64,000 bases of DNA, taken from the NCBI GenBank assembly GCA_903873805.1, contig CAIQQB010000032.1, positions 18,143 through 82,142 of the forward strand, read 5' to 3'. Source of the DNA: an uncultured Opitutia bacterium. GTDB taxonomy: Bacteria > Verrucomicrobiota > Verrucomicrobiia > Opitutales > Opitutaceae. Positions 27,035-36,712 of this stretch are shown one piece after another (position 1 is the stretch's first letter; each line of letters begins with the position of its first letter). Under the pieces are notes generated by a model, which saw only the letters and a list, made by a program, of their open reading frames with translations, was not told where the DNA came from and did no database searches. The translations under genes and the position numbers were made by a program.

Positions 27035-29170
27035 TCAGAAGTTCGCCGACACCGCGGGCGGGCTGCCCGCCGAATGGTTCTCGTCGAGTTCGAGGCGCAG
27101 GTAATCGTAGACCACACCAGACGTGATATCGCCGGCAGGCACCGTCAGCGTCATCTCATTCTCTCCGGGTTTCAGCAGCGTGGCGTCGAAGGTCTGGACG
27201 TATTCGCGCCAGATGCCCTTGTCGGTGTTGTACCGGAGCGCGTTCGTGGAAACCGTGGCGATGGTCCCCACCGCCTGGCCGTTCACGGCCACGGCCAGAT
27301 TGCCGCCGTCGGCACCGGCCAGGGCCACTCGCAGCGCGGCCTGACCCTTGCCGTTTTTGTCGAAGTTGAACTTGATCGTCCAAGTGGTCGCCCGGCCGCG
27401 GCCATAGACGCGCCAGGGACCGGTATTGTCAGTCGCCGGATAGACCGCCTGGGACTCCGCCTTCACCCAGCCGAAGCGCTGGTTGGCCGGATCCTTGGCC
27501 TCGGGGTTGACCCAGGCCATGGAGGTCGCGTGCGGCACCTGCTGGAAGAACCAATCCTTGTGGTAGTCGCTCTTGCCGATGGTGTAGGTGATGTCGTTCG
27601 GGAACAGCAACGCGTAGCGCAGGCCCCAGCCCCAGAGCCAGTAGTTGGCGCCGTCGCCCTTGAAGAACTTGCCACCGGTGCGATCGGGGTAACCGATTTC
27701 CCACAGCTGCTTGCCGTAACGCACCGGCTTCCACTCCAGCTTGCCGAGGTCAACCGGCTTGCCGGCCGCAACCGTGATGTTGGTCTGCGCATATTCACCG
27801 AGAACACCCTCGGCGAAGGCGTGCAGCGTGTACGTGCCGGGGCGGACGTTGGCGATGGAGAACTGGCCGTCGTCCTTACCCTCGGCCCAGAATTGGTAGT
27901 AGTTGGCGTCGTGATCCCAGGTGACGAGCTTGCCATTGCCCGAGCGCAGGGCAAACGCGCCGCCCTCGCCCATGAAATCCGGATGCGTCAGGCCCACCCA
28001 GAGATGGGGCAGCTTGGTCGTGGCGGCCTGCGGGTCGTTGAGCGCGAGTTTGCCGGCGACAGTGGCGCGACCATCCTTCTGGGGGTAGTCCACACCCTGC
28101 ACCCAGTCATACGGCCACTGGGTCTGAGTGACCTTGGCCTGGGCCAGAGCGTCGTTGAACAGGGCGTTCGCATTGGCCGTCCAGGAGGCGGGAATCGTGG
28201 GGTTGCCTGCGGTGGCCGCAAGGGTGTCGAGCTCGGTTTGGGTCGGGGTCACCGGATTCTCCAGCGTATTGTAATAAACGAAGATCGGGCCGACCACCTT
28301 GTTCCACACCTCGCCCGGCAGGATGTTGCATGCGGCGCCCCCGGCATAATGACCCGAGGTCCAGTAATCGAGCATCGTGGCCCCCATGTGGCAGACCAGA
28401 TCAATCCGGGTCGGGCCGCCACCGAGGTATTCGTTGGACGGGTTGATGAACCAGACGCCGACGTGGTCCTTGATGCTGGACCAGCCGTAGGCGGGCAGCT
28501 TGTACATCTCGGCGCAGTAGCTGTACTTGTGCTCAACCGAGTTCTTGTAAATGCCGGTGCTCAGAATCCGCTGCTCCTTGGCGTGAATCACAACACCCGC
28601 GTTCGTGTCCCGGACCGTACACATGGGCATATTGCGATCTCCATCGACTGACAGCCAGTCGAAGTTGGCGCCGAGCTGGTTGATGAAACGGCTCTCGCCC
28701 TCCCCCATCGCGCCGTAGGACGCCGGATGGGAATAGATCGCGTAGGTGTAAAAGCCGCTGATGCCGCGCTCGAGGGTGTAGCGCACCTCGATGTCCAGGC
28801 CCCGGCCTCCCGTGACGCCCTTCACGGCCACTTCGGCGCGCTGACCGCCATTCTTCGACGGGTCGATCGTCAGCGATGCCGCCCCATTGGCGGGATACTG
28901 CTCCCAGCCCTCCGAACTGCGGTTGAGCGTCTCCTGGCCGTGATAGACCAGCGACGTGAGTTTGCCATTGCCCTTCTGGACGACCGCCTTGATGAGGCCG
29001 TTGTCCAGCGTCCAGGTGGTCCCGCTGTCGGTGACAGCTACGGGGACGTTGACATTGGGCTTGGCGACGGCCGGCAGCGCGTCGGCGGCGCGCAGCACGG
29101 GCGAGAGCAGGACCAGCAGAAGGCCGGCGGCCGATAGACCGCGGAGGCCGAGGGAGCGGGGAGTTTTCAT
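27035..29170 (-). CDS. Secreted rhamnogalacturonan lyase, polysaccharide lyase family 4
   Basis: 711 residues from ATG 29168-29170, giving a clear signal peptide (about 1-29, LSAAGLLLVLLSPVLRAAD). A catalytic beta-sandwich (about 40-340, with TWTLDNGLIKAVVQKGNGK and VGVWFINPSNEYLGGGPTR) is followed by a fibronectin-like domain (about 385-480, FSIANVRPGTYTLHAFAEG) and a CBM-like lyase domain (about 490-705, QLWEIGYPDRTGGKFF, then VYDYLRLELDE). This is the PL4 layout. It cleaves rhamnogalacturonan I of pectin by beta-elimination. No other pectin genes are adjacent. Confidence 0.9.
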   Translation of the reverse strand: MKTPRSLGLRGLSAAGLLLVLLSPVLRAADALPAVAKPNVNVPVAVTDSGTTWTLDNGLIKAVVQKGNGKLTSLVYHGQETLNRSSEGWEQYPANGAASLTIDPSKNGGQRAEVAVKGVTGGRGLDIEVRYTLERGISGFYTYAIYSHPASYGAMGEGESRFINQLGANFDWLSVDGDRNMPMCTVRDTNAGVVIHAKEQRILSTGIYKNSVEHKYSYCAEMYKLPAYGWSSIKDHVGVWFINPSNEYLGGGPTRIDLVCHMGATMLDYWTSGHYAGGAACNILPGEVWNKVVGPIFVYYNTLENPVTPTQTELDTLAATAGNPTIPASWTANANALFNDALAQAKVTQTQWPYDWVQGVDYPQKDGRATVAGKLALNDPQAATTKLPHLWVGLTHPDFMGEGGAFALRSGNGKLVTWDHDANYYQFWAEGKDDGQFSIANVRPGTYTLHAFAEGVLGEYAQTNITVAAGKPVDLGKLEWKPVRYGKQLWEIGYPDRTGGKFFKGDGANYWLWGWGLRYALLFPNDITYTIGKSDYHKDWFFQQVPHATSMAWVNPEAKDPANQRFGWVKAESQAVYPATDNTGPWRVYGRGRATTWTIKFNFDKNGKGQAALRVALAGADGGNLAVAVNGQAVGTIATVSTNALRYNTDKGIWREYVQTFDATLLKPGENEMTLTVPAGDITSGVVYDYLRLELDENHSAGSPPAVSANF

Positions 29171-29463
29171 GGGGAAAAGACGGGGCGGCGGGGTGAAGTC
29201 TGCCACCGGATAGCGGAGCAACAACGATCCGGCTGGATCGGGATTGTGCCATTTTTCTGCCGGTAGTGTCAAGATCATCACCGTCGCAGCCGGGAACCAA
29301 GCGGTTCGACCGTGAAATGACTTTGGGTGGATGCCCGGGGCTGGATCACCGCGGGGCTGAAACCAGCACGAATCCAACGAATTTTTACTGGCAGCGATGG
29401 CCGCGGCGGATTCTTTTGGCCAGCGGGCCCGCCCAATGCGACTAATGGGGTGAAAGCCATCGC

Positions 29464-30039
29464 ATGCCCGACCATCCCCTATCCAAGACGTGGTGCCAGC
29501 AAGCCCTCGCGGGCGACCGTGCCGCCGCAGAGGCCCTCGTCCAGCACCATCACCAGCCGCTCTACGCCTACCTGCGTCGGTTGTGCGGCAACGAGGCCGA
29601 CGCCTGCGACCTCACCCAGCAGACCTTCAGCAAGGCCTGGCAGTCGCTCGACCTGTTCCGGGGCGCGTCGGGCGTGTCCACCTGGCTGCACCGCATCGCC
29701 TATTGCACCTACGTGGACTGGGTGCGGCGGCAGCGGCCCACCGGAACGATGCCGGACGGCTGGTGGGAGACCTTGCCCGCAGGGGAACCATCGCCACTGG
29801 AGGCGCTGGCGGAGGCGGATCTCGCCCGGCGGCTCTACACTCTCGTCGAACAGCTTGACCCCGAATGCCGCCGGGCGGCCGTCCATCTGCACTATTATCA
29901 GCACCTGACGCTGGCCGAAACGGCCGAAGTGCTGGCGCTGCCGTTGAGCACCCTCAAACACCACTTGAGGTCGGCGGTGGACGACCTGCGGCGCCAGCTC
30001 GCCGCTCCGGCCCAGGCCGCCGAACCATTTTCTACCTGA
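29464..30039 (+). CDS. ECF-type RNA polymerase sigma factor
   Basis: 191 residues. Region 2 spans about 20-85 (LYAYLRRLCGNEADACDLTQQTFSKAWQ, then WLHRIAYCTYVDWVRR). Region 4 spans about 125-180 (LDPECRRAAVHLHYYQHLTLAETAEVLALPLSTLKHHL). No anti-sigma-binding extension or C-terminal SnoaL domain is seen. It directs RNA polymerase to a stress or envelope regulon. The next gene starts 14 bp later and encodes a membrane protein in the usual anti-sigma position. Confidence 0.92.
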   Translation: MPDHPLSKTWCQQALAGDRAAAEALVQHHHQPLYAYLRRLCGNEADACDLTQQTFSKAWQSLDLFRGASGVSTWLHRIAYCTYVDWVRRQRPTGTMPDGWWETLPAGEPSPLEALAEADLARRLYTLVEQLDPECRRAAVHLHYYQHLTLAETAEVLALPLSTLKHHLRSAVDDLRRQLAAPAQAAEPFST

Positions 30040-30053
30040 ACCAACGTCACAAC

Positions 30054-31247
30054 ATGAACACCGAACTCCCCCTTGAAGAAATTCTCCGTCGCGCCCCGCA
30101 ACCGTCAGCACCCGCCCGACTGGCCGCCGACCTGCTCGCTGACATCCGACTTCCCGTCCGAGCTCCGCAACCCGCGCCCCGGCCGCTCTGGCTCCGCCTT
30201 TGGCTCCCCGCCACCGGCCTGGCGGGGGCGGCGGCGGTCCTCATCCTGGTCCTGGTTTTTTCGGGCGCGGGCTCCTCGCGGCTGGTCGCGCAGTCGCTCG
30301 AGGCCCTGGCCAAGGTGAAGTCGTTCCATGTGACGGAGCGTATCCGCAGCGGGCCGGGCAAACCGGTGATCAAGGACAATTCGCTCGGGCCACAAATTTG
30401 GCCGAACTATACGACGAGCATCCACCCGGACAATCCGCTGGTCGAAAGCCAGCATTGGTTCCGCTACGACCCGGCCAATCCCACGCAGGGCCGCACGCGC
30501 ACCGAGTCCGACCGCCGGGAGAAATGGCAGGCGGGCAACATTGTCCTCGAGGTGGACCGCCAGACGGGGGCACGGGAAGTGCGGTTGGATTCGAGTGCGA
30601 CGATGTTTGCCGGCATCGCGGCACCGCTGGTCGGCAGCGCGAACGGGAGCTTCACGGAGATTGATCCGCGGAAGCTGCCGGATTTTCCGGCGGAGCTGGC
30701 CGCCACGGTGAGTGTCAACGAAACCCGGGTGAAGATGGGCGACGAGGTGGAGTTCTTCCGGGTGTGGGTGGACCGGCAGTCGGGCCTGCCCCTGCGATTC
30801 CAGCGCTGGGGCACGGAATGGCCGGAGATCGCGCCGGAGGTGCTGCTGCAGGAATTTGTGTTCAGCGATTTCGACACGGACTTCCCCGACGCGACCTTCG
30901 CGTTTGCGCCGACCGAGGCGGACCTGGCGCCGCTTGGTCTTACGACAACTCAGCTGGCGCAGCTGCCCAACAACGCGTTTTCGGTGCGCGTGATCGGCAC
31001 GGCCGGGCAGGATGTGTCCGGAACACTGACGGACGGCAGCGGCGTGCGCGAAGTGCGGGGGCGGCTGCCTTTCAGCTTCGTGCATGCGCCGGTGGGAGAC
31101 GTGAAGCTGGCGTTCCGGATGGTGGACGGGCAAAAGCATAACTTCGGCGCGGTGATCAACGGCAACAGCATGGAAACCGTGACCGCGCGGATCAGCGGAG
31201 AAGTCTACGTGACCAAAGGCGGCGGCGTATCGTTGGCGGGCCGTTGA
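30054..31247 (+). CDS. Single-pass membrane protein, candidate anti-sigma factor
   Basis: 397 residues from ATG 30054. A cytoplasmic N-terminus of about 45 residues (LPLEEILRRAPQPSAP) is followed by one transmembrane helix (about 53-72, LPATGLAGAAAVLILVLVF). The large exported domain begins SLEALAKVKSFHVTERI and looks LolA/DUF2092-like. No HX3CX2C zinc anti-sigma motif is present, so the anti-sigma role rests on gene order and topology only. It is probably co-transcribed with the ECF sigma gene and could sense envelope or lipoprotein stress. Confidence 0.7.
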   Translation: MNTELPLEEILRRAPQPSAPARLAADLLADIRLPVRAPQPAPRPLWLRLWLPATGLAGAAAVLILVLVFSGAGSSRLVAQSLEALAKVKSFHVTERIRSGPGKPVIKDNSLGPQIWPNYTTSIHPDNPLVESQHWFRYDPANPTQGRTRTESDRREKWQAGNIVLEVDRQTGAREVRLDSSATMFAGIAAPLVGSANGSFTEIDPRKLPDFPAELAATVSVNETRVKMGDEVEFFRVWVDRQSGLPLRFQRWGTEWPEIAPEVLLQEFVFSDFDTDFPDATFAFAPTEADLAPLGLTTTQLAQLPNNAFSVRVIGTAGQDVSGTLTDGSGVREVRGRLPFSFVHAPVGDVKLAFRMVDGQKHNFGAVINGNSMETVTARISGEVYVTKGGGVSLAGR

Positions 31248-31496
31248 GCGGGGATGGACGCAACACCCTGCAGCTGCGTTGCAAACCCGGCCAGTAATGG
31301 CCGACAGATGCGCCACGGACGGGAAAGCCGATATGGAGACGGCATGCTTGCTCATTCTCTGCGTATGGCTTAGGCAAGAGCCTGAGCAGGCCGGTTCCCG
31401 TCCTGGCACGGCCCCGGGAGATGCTCGCATTTTGCCGAAAATGATGGCACCTTTCCGGGTGATCCGCGGTCAAAGCGAGATCATCAACCTGCTCCC

Positions 31497-32099
31497 ATGA
31501 AATCCACCATCTCCACCCTGTTGCTCGGCGCCGTCATCCTGACCGGCGACGTGTTTGCCCAGTCGGGCGCACCCGCGGTCATACCCGCCCCGGCCGCCCC
31601 GGCCCCCGAAGCCGCCCCCAACCGCATCGTCTACGCCCCCCGCCTGCCGCGACCGGCCGAGCTGGTCGGCGTCGCCAACGCCCAGGGGCGCACCGTCGAG
31701 AAAATGGAGCAGACCAGCTATCAGATCACCGCCACCTACAAGGATGCCGCCGGCCATACGGAAACCGTCGCCTACCTGCTGCTCCCGGATGGCGCGAGCC
31801 TGCCTGCTCCCTCGGTCAGCCCAACCGCGCCAGTGACCGCGGCCCCTGCTCTGCCCCCGCCTCCACCGCCGGCCGCACCAGCGGCTCCGCCGCCCCCGCC
31901 GACGGCGTACCAGCCGGCTCCTCCGACGGTGATCTACCAGTCGGTGCCCACCCAGGTCATCTACTACGACACCTACCCGTCGCGTTACTACTACCCGGGA
32001 TATGACTATTACTATCCCTACGGCCTCGCCATCGGCCTCGGCATCGGATTTCACGACGGTTTCCGCGGCGGCTTTTTTCGGGGCGGCTTTCGCCGTTGA
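31497..32099 (+). CDS. Secreted Pro-rich protein with Tyr- and Gly/Arg-rich tail, unknown function
   Basis: 200 residues with a signal peptide (about 1-22, TLLLGAVILTGDVFA). A small folded-looking stretch (about 43-100, LVGVANAQGRTVEKMEQTSY) is followed by a Pro/Ala run (about 105-145), a Tyr cluster (YYYPGYDYYYPYG) and a tail GFHDGFRGGFFRGGFRR. No family is recognised. The gene is 35 bp before a lipoprotein gene of similar composition and probably in the same transcript. The 249 bp before it contain nothing recognisable. Confidence 0.6.
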   Translation: MKSTISTLLLGAVILTGDVFAQSGAPAVIPAPAAPAPEAAPNRIVYAPRLPRPAELVGVANAQGRTVEKMEQTSYQITATYKDAAGHTETVAYLLLPDGASLPAPSVSPTAPVTAAPALPPPPPPAAPAAPPPPPTAYQPAPPTVIYQSVPTQVIYYDTYPSRYYYPGYDYYYPYGLAIGLGIGFHDGFRGGFFRGGFRR

Positions 32100-32133
32100 G
32101 ACTCTGGGTTAAACGACTGTTTCATTACCCGCC

Positions 32134-32679
32134 ATGATCCGATCAACAGTGATTGTTTCCACCTTGGCCGTGTCCGCGCTCCTCACCGGATGCGTGGGCG
32201 TCGGCCCCAACACCCAGCAGGGAGCCGTCGCCGGCGGTGCCCTCGGCGCACTGGCCGGCGCCATCATCGGTCACAACAGCCGCGGCGGGGACACCCTCGG
32301 CGGCGCGCTGCTGGGCGGCACGGTGGGTGCCATCGCGGGCGGCACGCTGGGCAACAGCGTCGACAACCAGCGGGGTACGCTCTACCCGGCGCCCGGCCCG
32401 AGGGCCTACCGCCGCGTCGTCTACGAGGAGGTTCCGCCGCCACCCCCGCCCCTGCCTCCGCCGGCCCCGCCGCCCCCGCCTGCCGGCATTGAAACTGTCC
32501 CGGCTCCTCCGACCCCCGATGCACTCTGGGTGCCCGGATACTGGTCCTTCGACGGCGCCACCAACGCCTGGATCTCGGGGCATTGGGAGGTTCCGCCGGC
32601 GAATGCGACCACCTTCGTGGCCGCCCACTGGGAATTCCAAGGCGACCGTTACCTGTTTGTGCGCAGCTACTGGCGCTGA
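32134..32679 (+). CDS. Glycine-zipper lipoprotein with W-x-x-G-x-W repeats
   Basis: 181 residues. A lipoprotein signal ends in LLTGC (Cys about 20). A glycine-zipper membrane domain (about 28-75, AVAGGALGALAGAIIGH and GGTVGAIAGGTLGNS) follows, then a Pro run. The C-terminal tryptophan repeats are WVPGYWSFDG, WISGHWEVPP, HWEFQGD and SYWR, the YXWQ/BcpO-like type. It is probably anchored in the outer membrane and exposes the repeat region. Its exact role is unknown. Confidence 0.75.
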   Translation: MIRSTVIVSTLAVSALLTGCVGVGPNTQQGAVAGGALGALAGAIIGHNSRGGDTLGGALLGGTVGAIAGGTLGNSVDNQRGTLYPAPGPRAYRRVVYEEVPPPPPPLPPPAPPPPPAGIETVPAPPTPDALWVPGYWSFDGATNAWISGHWEVPPANATTFVAAHWEFQGDRYLFVRSYWR

Positions 32680-32709
32680 CCGGTCGGACAATTCAGACTC
32701 ACGCCCGGT

Positions 32710-32730
32710 CCGGCCGGATCATTCGGCCGG
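32710..32730. terminator. Possible bidirectional hairpin between convergent genes
   Basis: CCGGCCG-gatcatt-CGGCCGG, a seven-base perfect stem overlapping the stop codon of the regulator on the minus strand. There is no clear T-run on either side, so termination is uncertain. Confidence 0.35.
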
Positions 32731-34266
32731 TACGCCGTCCTCAAGCCGGTATTCGTTCAGCTTATTCCGCAAAGTGCGAATGGAGATGCCGAGCAGTTCC
32801 GCGGCCTTCGTGCGGTTGCCCCGGGAAGCGACCAGCGTGTCCAAAATCGCCTTTTTCTCGATTTCGTTCAACGGTAGCAGGCCGGGTTTGGGCGTTTCCG
32901 CCGCCACCATCTCGGCCGGCAAGGCGGGGGCCGCCACCGGCTCCGGTGACGCCAGCACCGGCAGGATCGGCGGAGCCGGAGGCGGCGCTACGGGGACGAA
33001 CACGGCGGGAGGCGGGGGGGCGGCTGGGGTGAACGGCTGGCGGGAAATATCCTCCAGCACTCCGGAGTGGGCGACCTGCCGGCCCGGTTCGGTGCGCGCC
33101 AACTTCGGCAGGTTGAGGGCCGCGGTGGTGACCGGCCGGTGGTCCTCCGACAGGATGACGGCGCGCTCAATCGTGTTCTGCAATTCGCGCACGTTGCCCG
33201 GCCAAGGGTAGTTGCGCAACGCTTCGAGGGCATGGTCGGTGAAGCCCGCGAGCTTGAGTCCGTGCTTGCGGGCAAACCGCTTCAGGAACGATTCGGACAG
33301 ATGCTCGATGTCCTCGGGGCGTTCCCGCAGCGGCGGCACCTCGACCGGAAACACGTTCAGCCGGTAGAACAGGTCGGAGCGGAACAGCCCCCGCGCCACG
33401 AAATCCTGCAGGTCGCGGTTGGAGGTGGCGAGGATGCGCACGTTGACCTTGATGGTCTTGGAGCCGCCGACGCGCTCGAACTCCCGCTCCTGCAGCACGC
33501 GGAGCAGCTTGGCCTGGAGATTGAGGGGCAGCTCGCTCACCTCGTCGAGCAGCAGCGTGCCACGGTTGGCCAGCTCGAACCGGCCTTCGCGCCGCTCGGT
33601 CGCCCCCGTGAAAGAGCCTTTCTCATGCCCGAAGAGTTCGCTCTCGATCAGCTGTTCGGACAGGGCCGCGCAGTTGACCTTGATGTAGGGTTCGGCGCGC
33701 CGCGGGGAGTTGCGAAAAATCTCCTGCGCCACCATCTCCTTGCCGGAACCGTTCTCACCCGTGATCAGCACCGTGGCGTCGGTCGGTGCCACGCGCTCGA
33801 CCAGCTGCCGGGTGCGGAGCATGGCGGCGCTGCGCCCGAGCATCTGTTCGCCATCGCTGCCGGTGCGTTCGCTGAAGTAGCGGTTGACCTTGATGAGCTG
33901 GCTGTAGTTGTCGGCCTTGCGCAGGATGATGTCGATCTGCGTGACCTCAAAGGGCTTGATCAGGTAGTCAAAGGCGCCCGCCCGCATGCAGTTCACTGCG
34001 CTCGTGATGGAGCCGTAGCCGGTCATCATGACCACAAGGGGGTGCGTGGGCAGGGCCATCACCTGCTCGAGAAACCGCTGGCCGTCGCCGTCGGGCAGGC
34101 GCACGTCGAGCAGGATCAGGTCGAAGGTATCCTTGCCCAGGAGGCCGTCGGCCGCCGCCAGCGTGTCCACCCCGACGACCTGGATCTTGCGGCTGCGCAG
34201 GATCTCCTCCAACGAACGCCGGACGAGTGCCTCGTCGTCAACCACCAGAATGCGTTCAAGGGACAT
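32719..34266 (-). CDS. Sigma-54-dependent response regulator, NtrC/FlrC-like
   Basis: 515 residues from ATG 34264-34266 ([19 protein letters not shown]). An N-terminal receiver (phospho-acceptor Asp in [13 protein letters not shown]) is followed by an AAA+ domain with Walker A GENGSGKE, the sigma-54 contact loop GSFTGA, Walker [13 protein letters not shown] and the arginine finger region. After a long Pro/Ala linker (about 400-465) comes a Fis-type helix-turn-helix ([21 protein letters not shown]). It activates sigma-54 promoters by ATP hydrolysis. Next to cheX and flagellar genes it may be the flagellar class II/III activator. The unusually long linker is notable. Confidence 0.93.
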   Translation of the reverse strand: MSLERILVVDDEALVRRSLEEILRSRKIQVVGVDTLAAADGLLGKDTFDLILLDVRLPDGDGQRFLEQVMALPTHPLVVMMTGYGSITSAVNCMRAGAFDYLIKPFEVTQIDIILRKADNYSQLIKVNRYFSERTGSDGEQMLGRSAAMLRTRQLVERVAPTDATVLITGENGSGKEMVAQEIFRNSPRRAEPYIKVNCAALSEQLIESELFGHEKGSFTGATERREGRFELANRGTLLLDEVSELPLNLQAKLLRVLQEREFERVGGSKTIKVNVRILATSNRDLQDFVARGLFRSDLFYRLNVFPVEVPPLRERPEDIEHLSESFLKRFARKHGLKLAGFTDHALEALRNYPWPGNVRELQNTIERAVILSEDHRPVTTAALNLPKLARTEPGRQVAHSGVLEDISRQPFTPAAPPPPAVFVPVAPPPAPPILPVLASPEPVAAPALPAEMVAAETPKPGLLPLNEIEKKAILDTLVASRGNRTKAAELLGISIRTLRNKLNEYRLEDGVPAE

Positions 34267-34429
34267 GTCGTTAGGAAAGTTGGGTGGAATCGGCGGCGGT
34301 CCCCGTGCCAGCCCGGGAAACCGGATTGAAGGGACGACCCTCCCGGTTTGACCTGAAACGGGCGCCACTGCACGCCAAAAATTCCGGCGCGGGGGCAAAA
34401 TCATTTCCGCCAGGGCCTAAACCCGCGCC

Positions 34430-34834
34430 ATGGTTGCGCCGATACTGCCAGAGGACCGGTCAGCCACCATCATCATGCGCCTGCTCTCCTTTCTCAACCT
34501 GCTCCAGAACCAGCTCAGCCTCCGCCAGCCCGAACATGCATCCGGCTGGACCCGGCGGGTGAACTACCACGCCAGCTCGGCCTGCTTCATGCATCCGACC
34601 CTTGGCCTCACCCTCACGCTGCGCGACTGCGTGCTCGCCGACGGCCAGCACAACCTCAGTGCCACCTGGCACGGGCTCTCCGGCGAACCTATCAGCAACC
34701 GCTCCTTTTTCAGCGGCCTCGCCGGTTTCCAGTGGGACGCCGCCGCCGAGGCCGTGCTGGAAATCATGCCCGCCCCGGCCCTTCCGGCCGAAACGGCCGA
34801 AGAACCCGGCGCGCCGCAACGCCTCTCGGCCTGA
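34430..34834 (+). CDS. Small protein of unknown function ahead of cheX
   Basis: 134 residues from ATG 34430, or 119 from ATG 34475 (MRLLSFLNLLQNQL); neither has a convincing ribosome-binding site. Short helical N-terminus, a central stretch with HPTLGLTLTLRDCVLADGQH and an Ala/Pro/Glu tail. No family is recognised. It lies 63 bp before cheX and shares its direction, so it may belong to the chemotaxis operon. Confidence 0.5.
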   Translation: MVAPILPEDRSATIIMRLLSFLNLLQNQLSLRQPEHASGWTRRVNYHASSACFMHPTLGLTLTLRDCVLADGQHNLSATWHGLSGEPISNRSFFSGLAGFQWDAAAEAVLEIMPAPALPAETAEEPGAPQRLSA

Positions 34835-34897
34835 TCCCCCCTCCCGCCCAACCGTCCGGTTCCGTCTCCCACCCGAACCCGCGCCGCCTCCCTCCCC

Positions 34898-35410
34898 ATG
34901 GCCAACGTTCAGGACATCGATGAAGCCATCTTCCAACTCAGCGTCACCCGCGCCGTTCAGGCGGTATTCAAAACCATGATCGGAAAAACAGCCAAGCCCG
35001 TGCCCCACTTCGCGGACACCTCGGTGCATGCCGTGGCCCTCGACCAGGTCCATGTGGTCGGCACCGCCGGAATGGTCGGCGCGATCAACGGGCTGATCTA
35101 CCTCTATTTCGAGCTGAATTTTGCCAAGCTCTGCGCCGGCCGCCTGCTGAGCCTCTCCCCGCGGGAGATTGAACAGGCCGGGGATGAAACGGTCAATGAC
35201 GCCGTCGGCGAGCTCACCAACATGACGGTCGGCACGTTCAAAAACCAGCTCTCCGAACGCGGCTTCCCCTGCCGCCTCACCATCCCGTCGATCCTCCGCG
35301 GCCGCGAGTTCACCATCACCCCGATCAAGTCGGCCGTGCGCCACATCTACCGTTTTGACATTGACGGCCACAGCCTCACCGCCGACCTCCTGGTGGAATC
35401 CGGCCCGTAA
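34898..35410 (+). CDS. cheX: CheX-like chemotaxis phosphatase
   Basis: 170 residues. The CheX/FliY signature E-x-x-N lies in DAVGELTNMTVGTFKNQL (about residues 102-119), with the acidic and amide residues that dephosphorylate CheY-P. VGTAGMVGAINGLIYLYF supplies the central sheet. CheX removes phosphate from CheY-P to reset flagellar switching. It is followed 12 bp later by a two-receiver protein, which is a natural substrate candidate. Confidence 0.87.
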   Translation: MANVQDIDEAIFQLSVTRAVQAVFKTMIGKTAKPVPHFADTSVHAVALDQVHVVGTAGMVGAINGLIYLYFELNFAKLCAGRLLSLSPREIEQAGDETVNDAVGELTNMTVGTFKNQLSERGFPCRLTIPSILRGREFTITPIKSAVRHIYRFDIDGHSLTADLLVESGP

Positions 35411-35422
35411 CCACTTCCCGCC

Positions 35423-36637
35423 ATGCGCCCGAAAATCCTCACCGTCGACGACTCAAAGACCGTCCGGGTCATCATTCAGAACGCCTTCAAGCACTACGAC
35501 TGCGAGATCTTCGAGGCTTGCAACGGAGTCGAAGGACTCGCCCTGGCCTCCCGGGAAAACCCGGATCTCATTCTGCTCGACGTCACCATGCCGGTCATGG
35601 ACGGCATTGAGATGCTCTGCAAACTCAAGGCGAACGCCGTCCTCAAAGCCATCCCCGTCCTGATGCTCACGGCTGAGGGCGGCCGGGAAAACGTGCTCCG
35701 CATCGCCAAGATCGGCGTGCGCGACTACGTCGTGAAGCCATTCAAGGAGGAAGTGTTGGTGCAGAAGGTCGGTCGCATCATCGACCTGAAATCGATCACC
35801 GACGCCCCGGCCAAGATCAAGTCCATCTTCGATCCCGCCACCATCCTGGTCGTCGAGGACAAGCCGATCATCATCGCCCAGATCCAGGAGGGGTTCCGCC
35901 ACACCCCGTGGCAGGTGCGAAGTGTCGCAACCGCCGGGGAAGCCATCGACCTCTGCGCCGGCGAAACGGTCGACCTCGTCATGGTCTCGCTCTCCCTCCC
36001 GGACGATGCCGCCTTCACGCTGTTCCGCATGCTCCGGGCCAGCCTCAAGACCAAATACACTCCGATCATGGCGATCGTCGTCAAGACCGACGCCGCCGCC
36101 CAGCAGCACGCCCTCCAGGTCGGCTTCACCGCCATCGCCACCAAGCCGCTCGACCTCGTCGATCTGGAAGCCAAGGCCGCGAAGGCGATGCACCTCGACA
36201 CTTCGCAACGCTACTTCCATACCGCCCCGGACCTGCTGGTGCTCAAGCTACCGGACAACTGCACGCCGGCCCTGATCGGCGAAATCTCCGACCAGTTGAA
36301 GCTAAAGGTGGCAGACGCTGTCAACAGCGGCATCAACCGGGCGGTCTTCGACCTGAATGAGGTCAGAAGCCTCGACATGGGTCACATCAAGCTCCTGCTC
36401 ACCGCCATGCAGATCTGCCGTGACCTCGCCCTGCAGTTTGCCTTGGTCGGGTCGGGCAATGTGCTCAAGGACAGCCAGAATTACGAGGACACCCGGGCGT
36501 GGCAGTTCTACAGCAGCATGGAGGAAGCCCGCGCCAGCTTCCAGAAGACCGAGGAAGCGGCCCCCGCGCCCGAGGCACCCGCCGCCCCGCCCGATGCCGT
36601 CACGGCGCCCGAGCCGGTCGCGGCCGCCGCCGGATAG
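35423..36637 (+). CDS. REC - pseudo-REC - STAS protein
   Basis: 404 residues. Receiver 1 (about 1-122) is complete: VDD, Asp53 in LILLDVTMPVMDG, Thr/Lys in MLTAEGG and YVVKPF. Receiver 2 (about 138-262) keeps VVEDKP, but the acceptor position reads LVMVSLSLPDD, with Ser where Asp is expected. It is probably a pseudo-receiver. A STAS-like domain (about 270-375, RAVFDLNEVRSLDMGHIKLLL) follows, then an Ala/Pro tail. It lies 12 bp after cheX. Such proteins could route phosphorylation to a partner-switching or motility output. A strong terminator follows. Confidence 0.85.
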   Translation: MRPKILTVDDSKTVRVIIQNAFKHYDCEIFEACNGVEGLALASRENPDLILLDVTMPVMDGIEMLCKLKANAVLKAIPVLMLTAEGGRENVLRIAKIGVRDYVVKPFKEEVLVQKVGRIIDLKSITDAPAKIKSIFDPATILVVEDKPIIIAQIQEGFRHTPWQVRSVATAGEAIDLCAGETVDLVMVSLSLPDDAAFTLFRMLRASLKTKYTPIMAIVVKTDAAAQQHALQVGFTAIATKPLDLVDLEAKAAKAMHLDTSQRYFHTAPDLLVLKLPDNCTPALIGEISDQLKLKVADAVNSGINRAVFDLNEVRSLDMGHIKLLLTAMQICRDLALQFALVGSGNVLKDSQNYEDTRAWQFYSSMEEARASFQKTEEAAPAPEAPAAPPDAVTAPEPVAAAAG

Positions 36638-36675
36638 AATTTCGGCGGGCCCAACCCCCCCGCCGCCCTGCACAG

Positions 36676-36712
36676 AACCCGCACCCGCTTTGGTTTCGGG
36701 TGCGGGTTTTGG
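36676..36712 (+). terminator. Strong hairpin terminator after the cheX operon
   Basis: Perfect 12-bp stem AACCCGCACCCG/CGGGTGCGGGTT with a nine-base loop, running into TTTT then GGCTTT. It ends the transcript of 34.4-36.6 kb. Confidence 0.8.
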
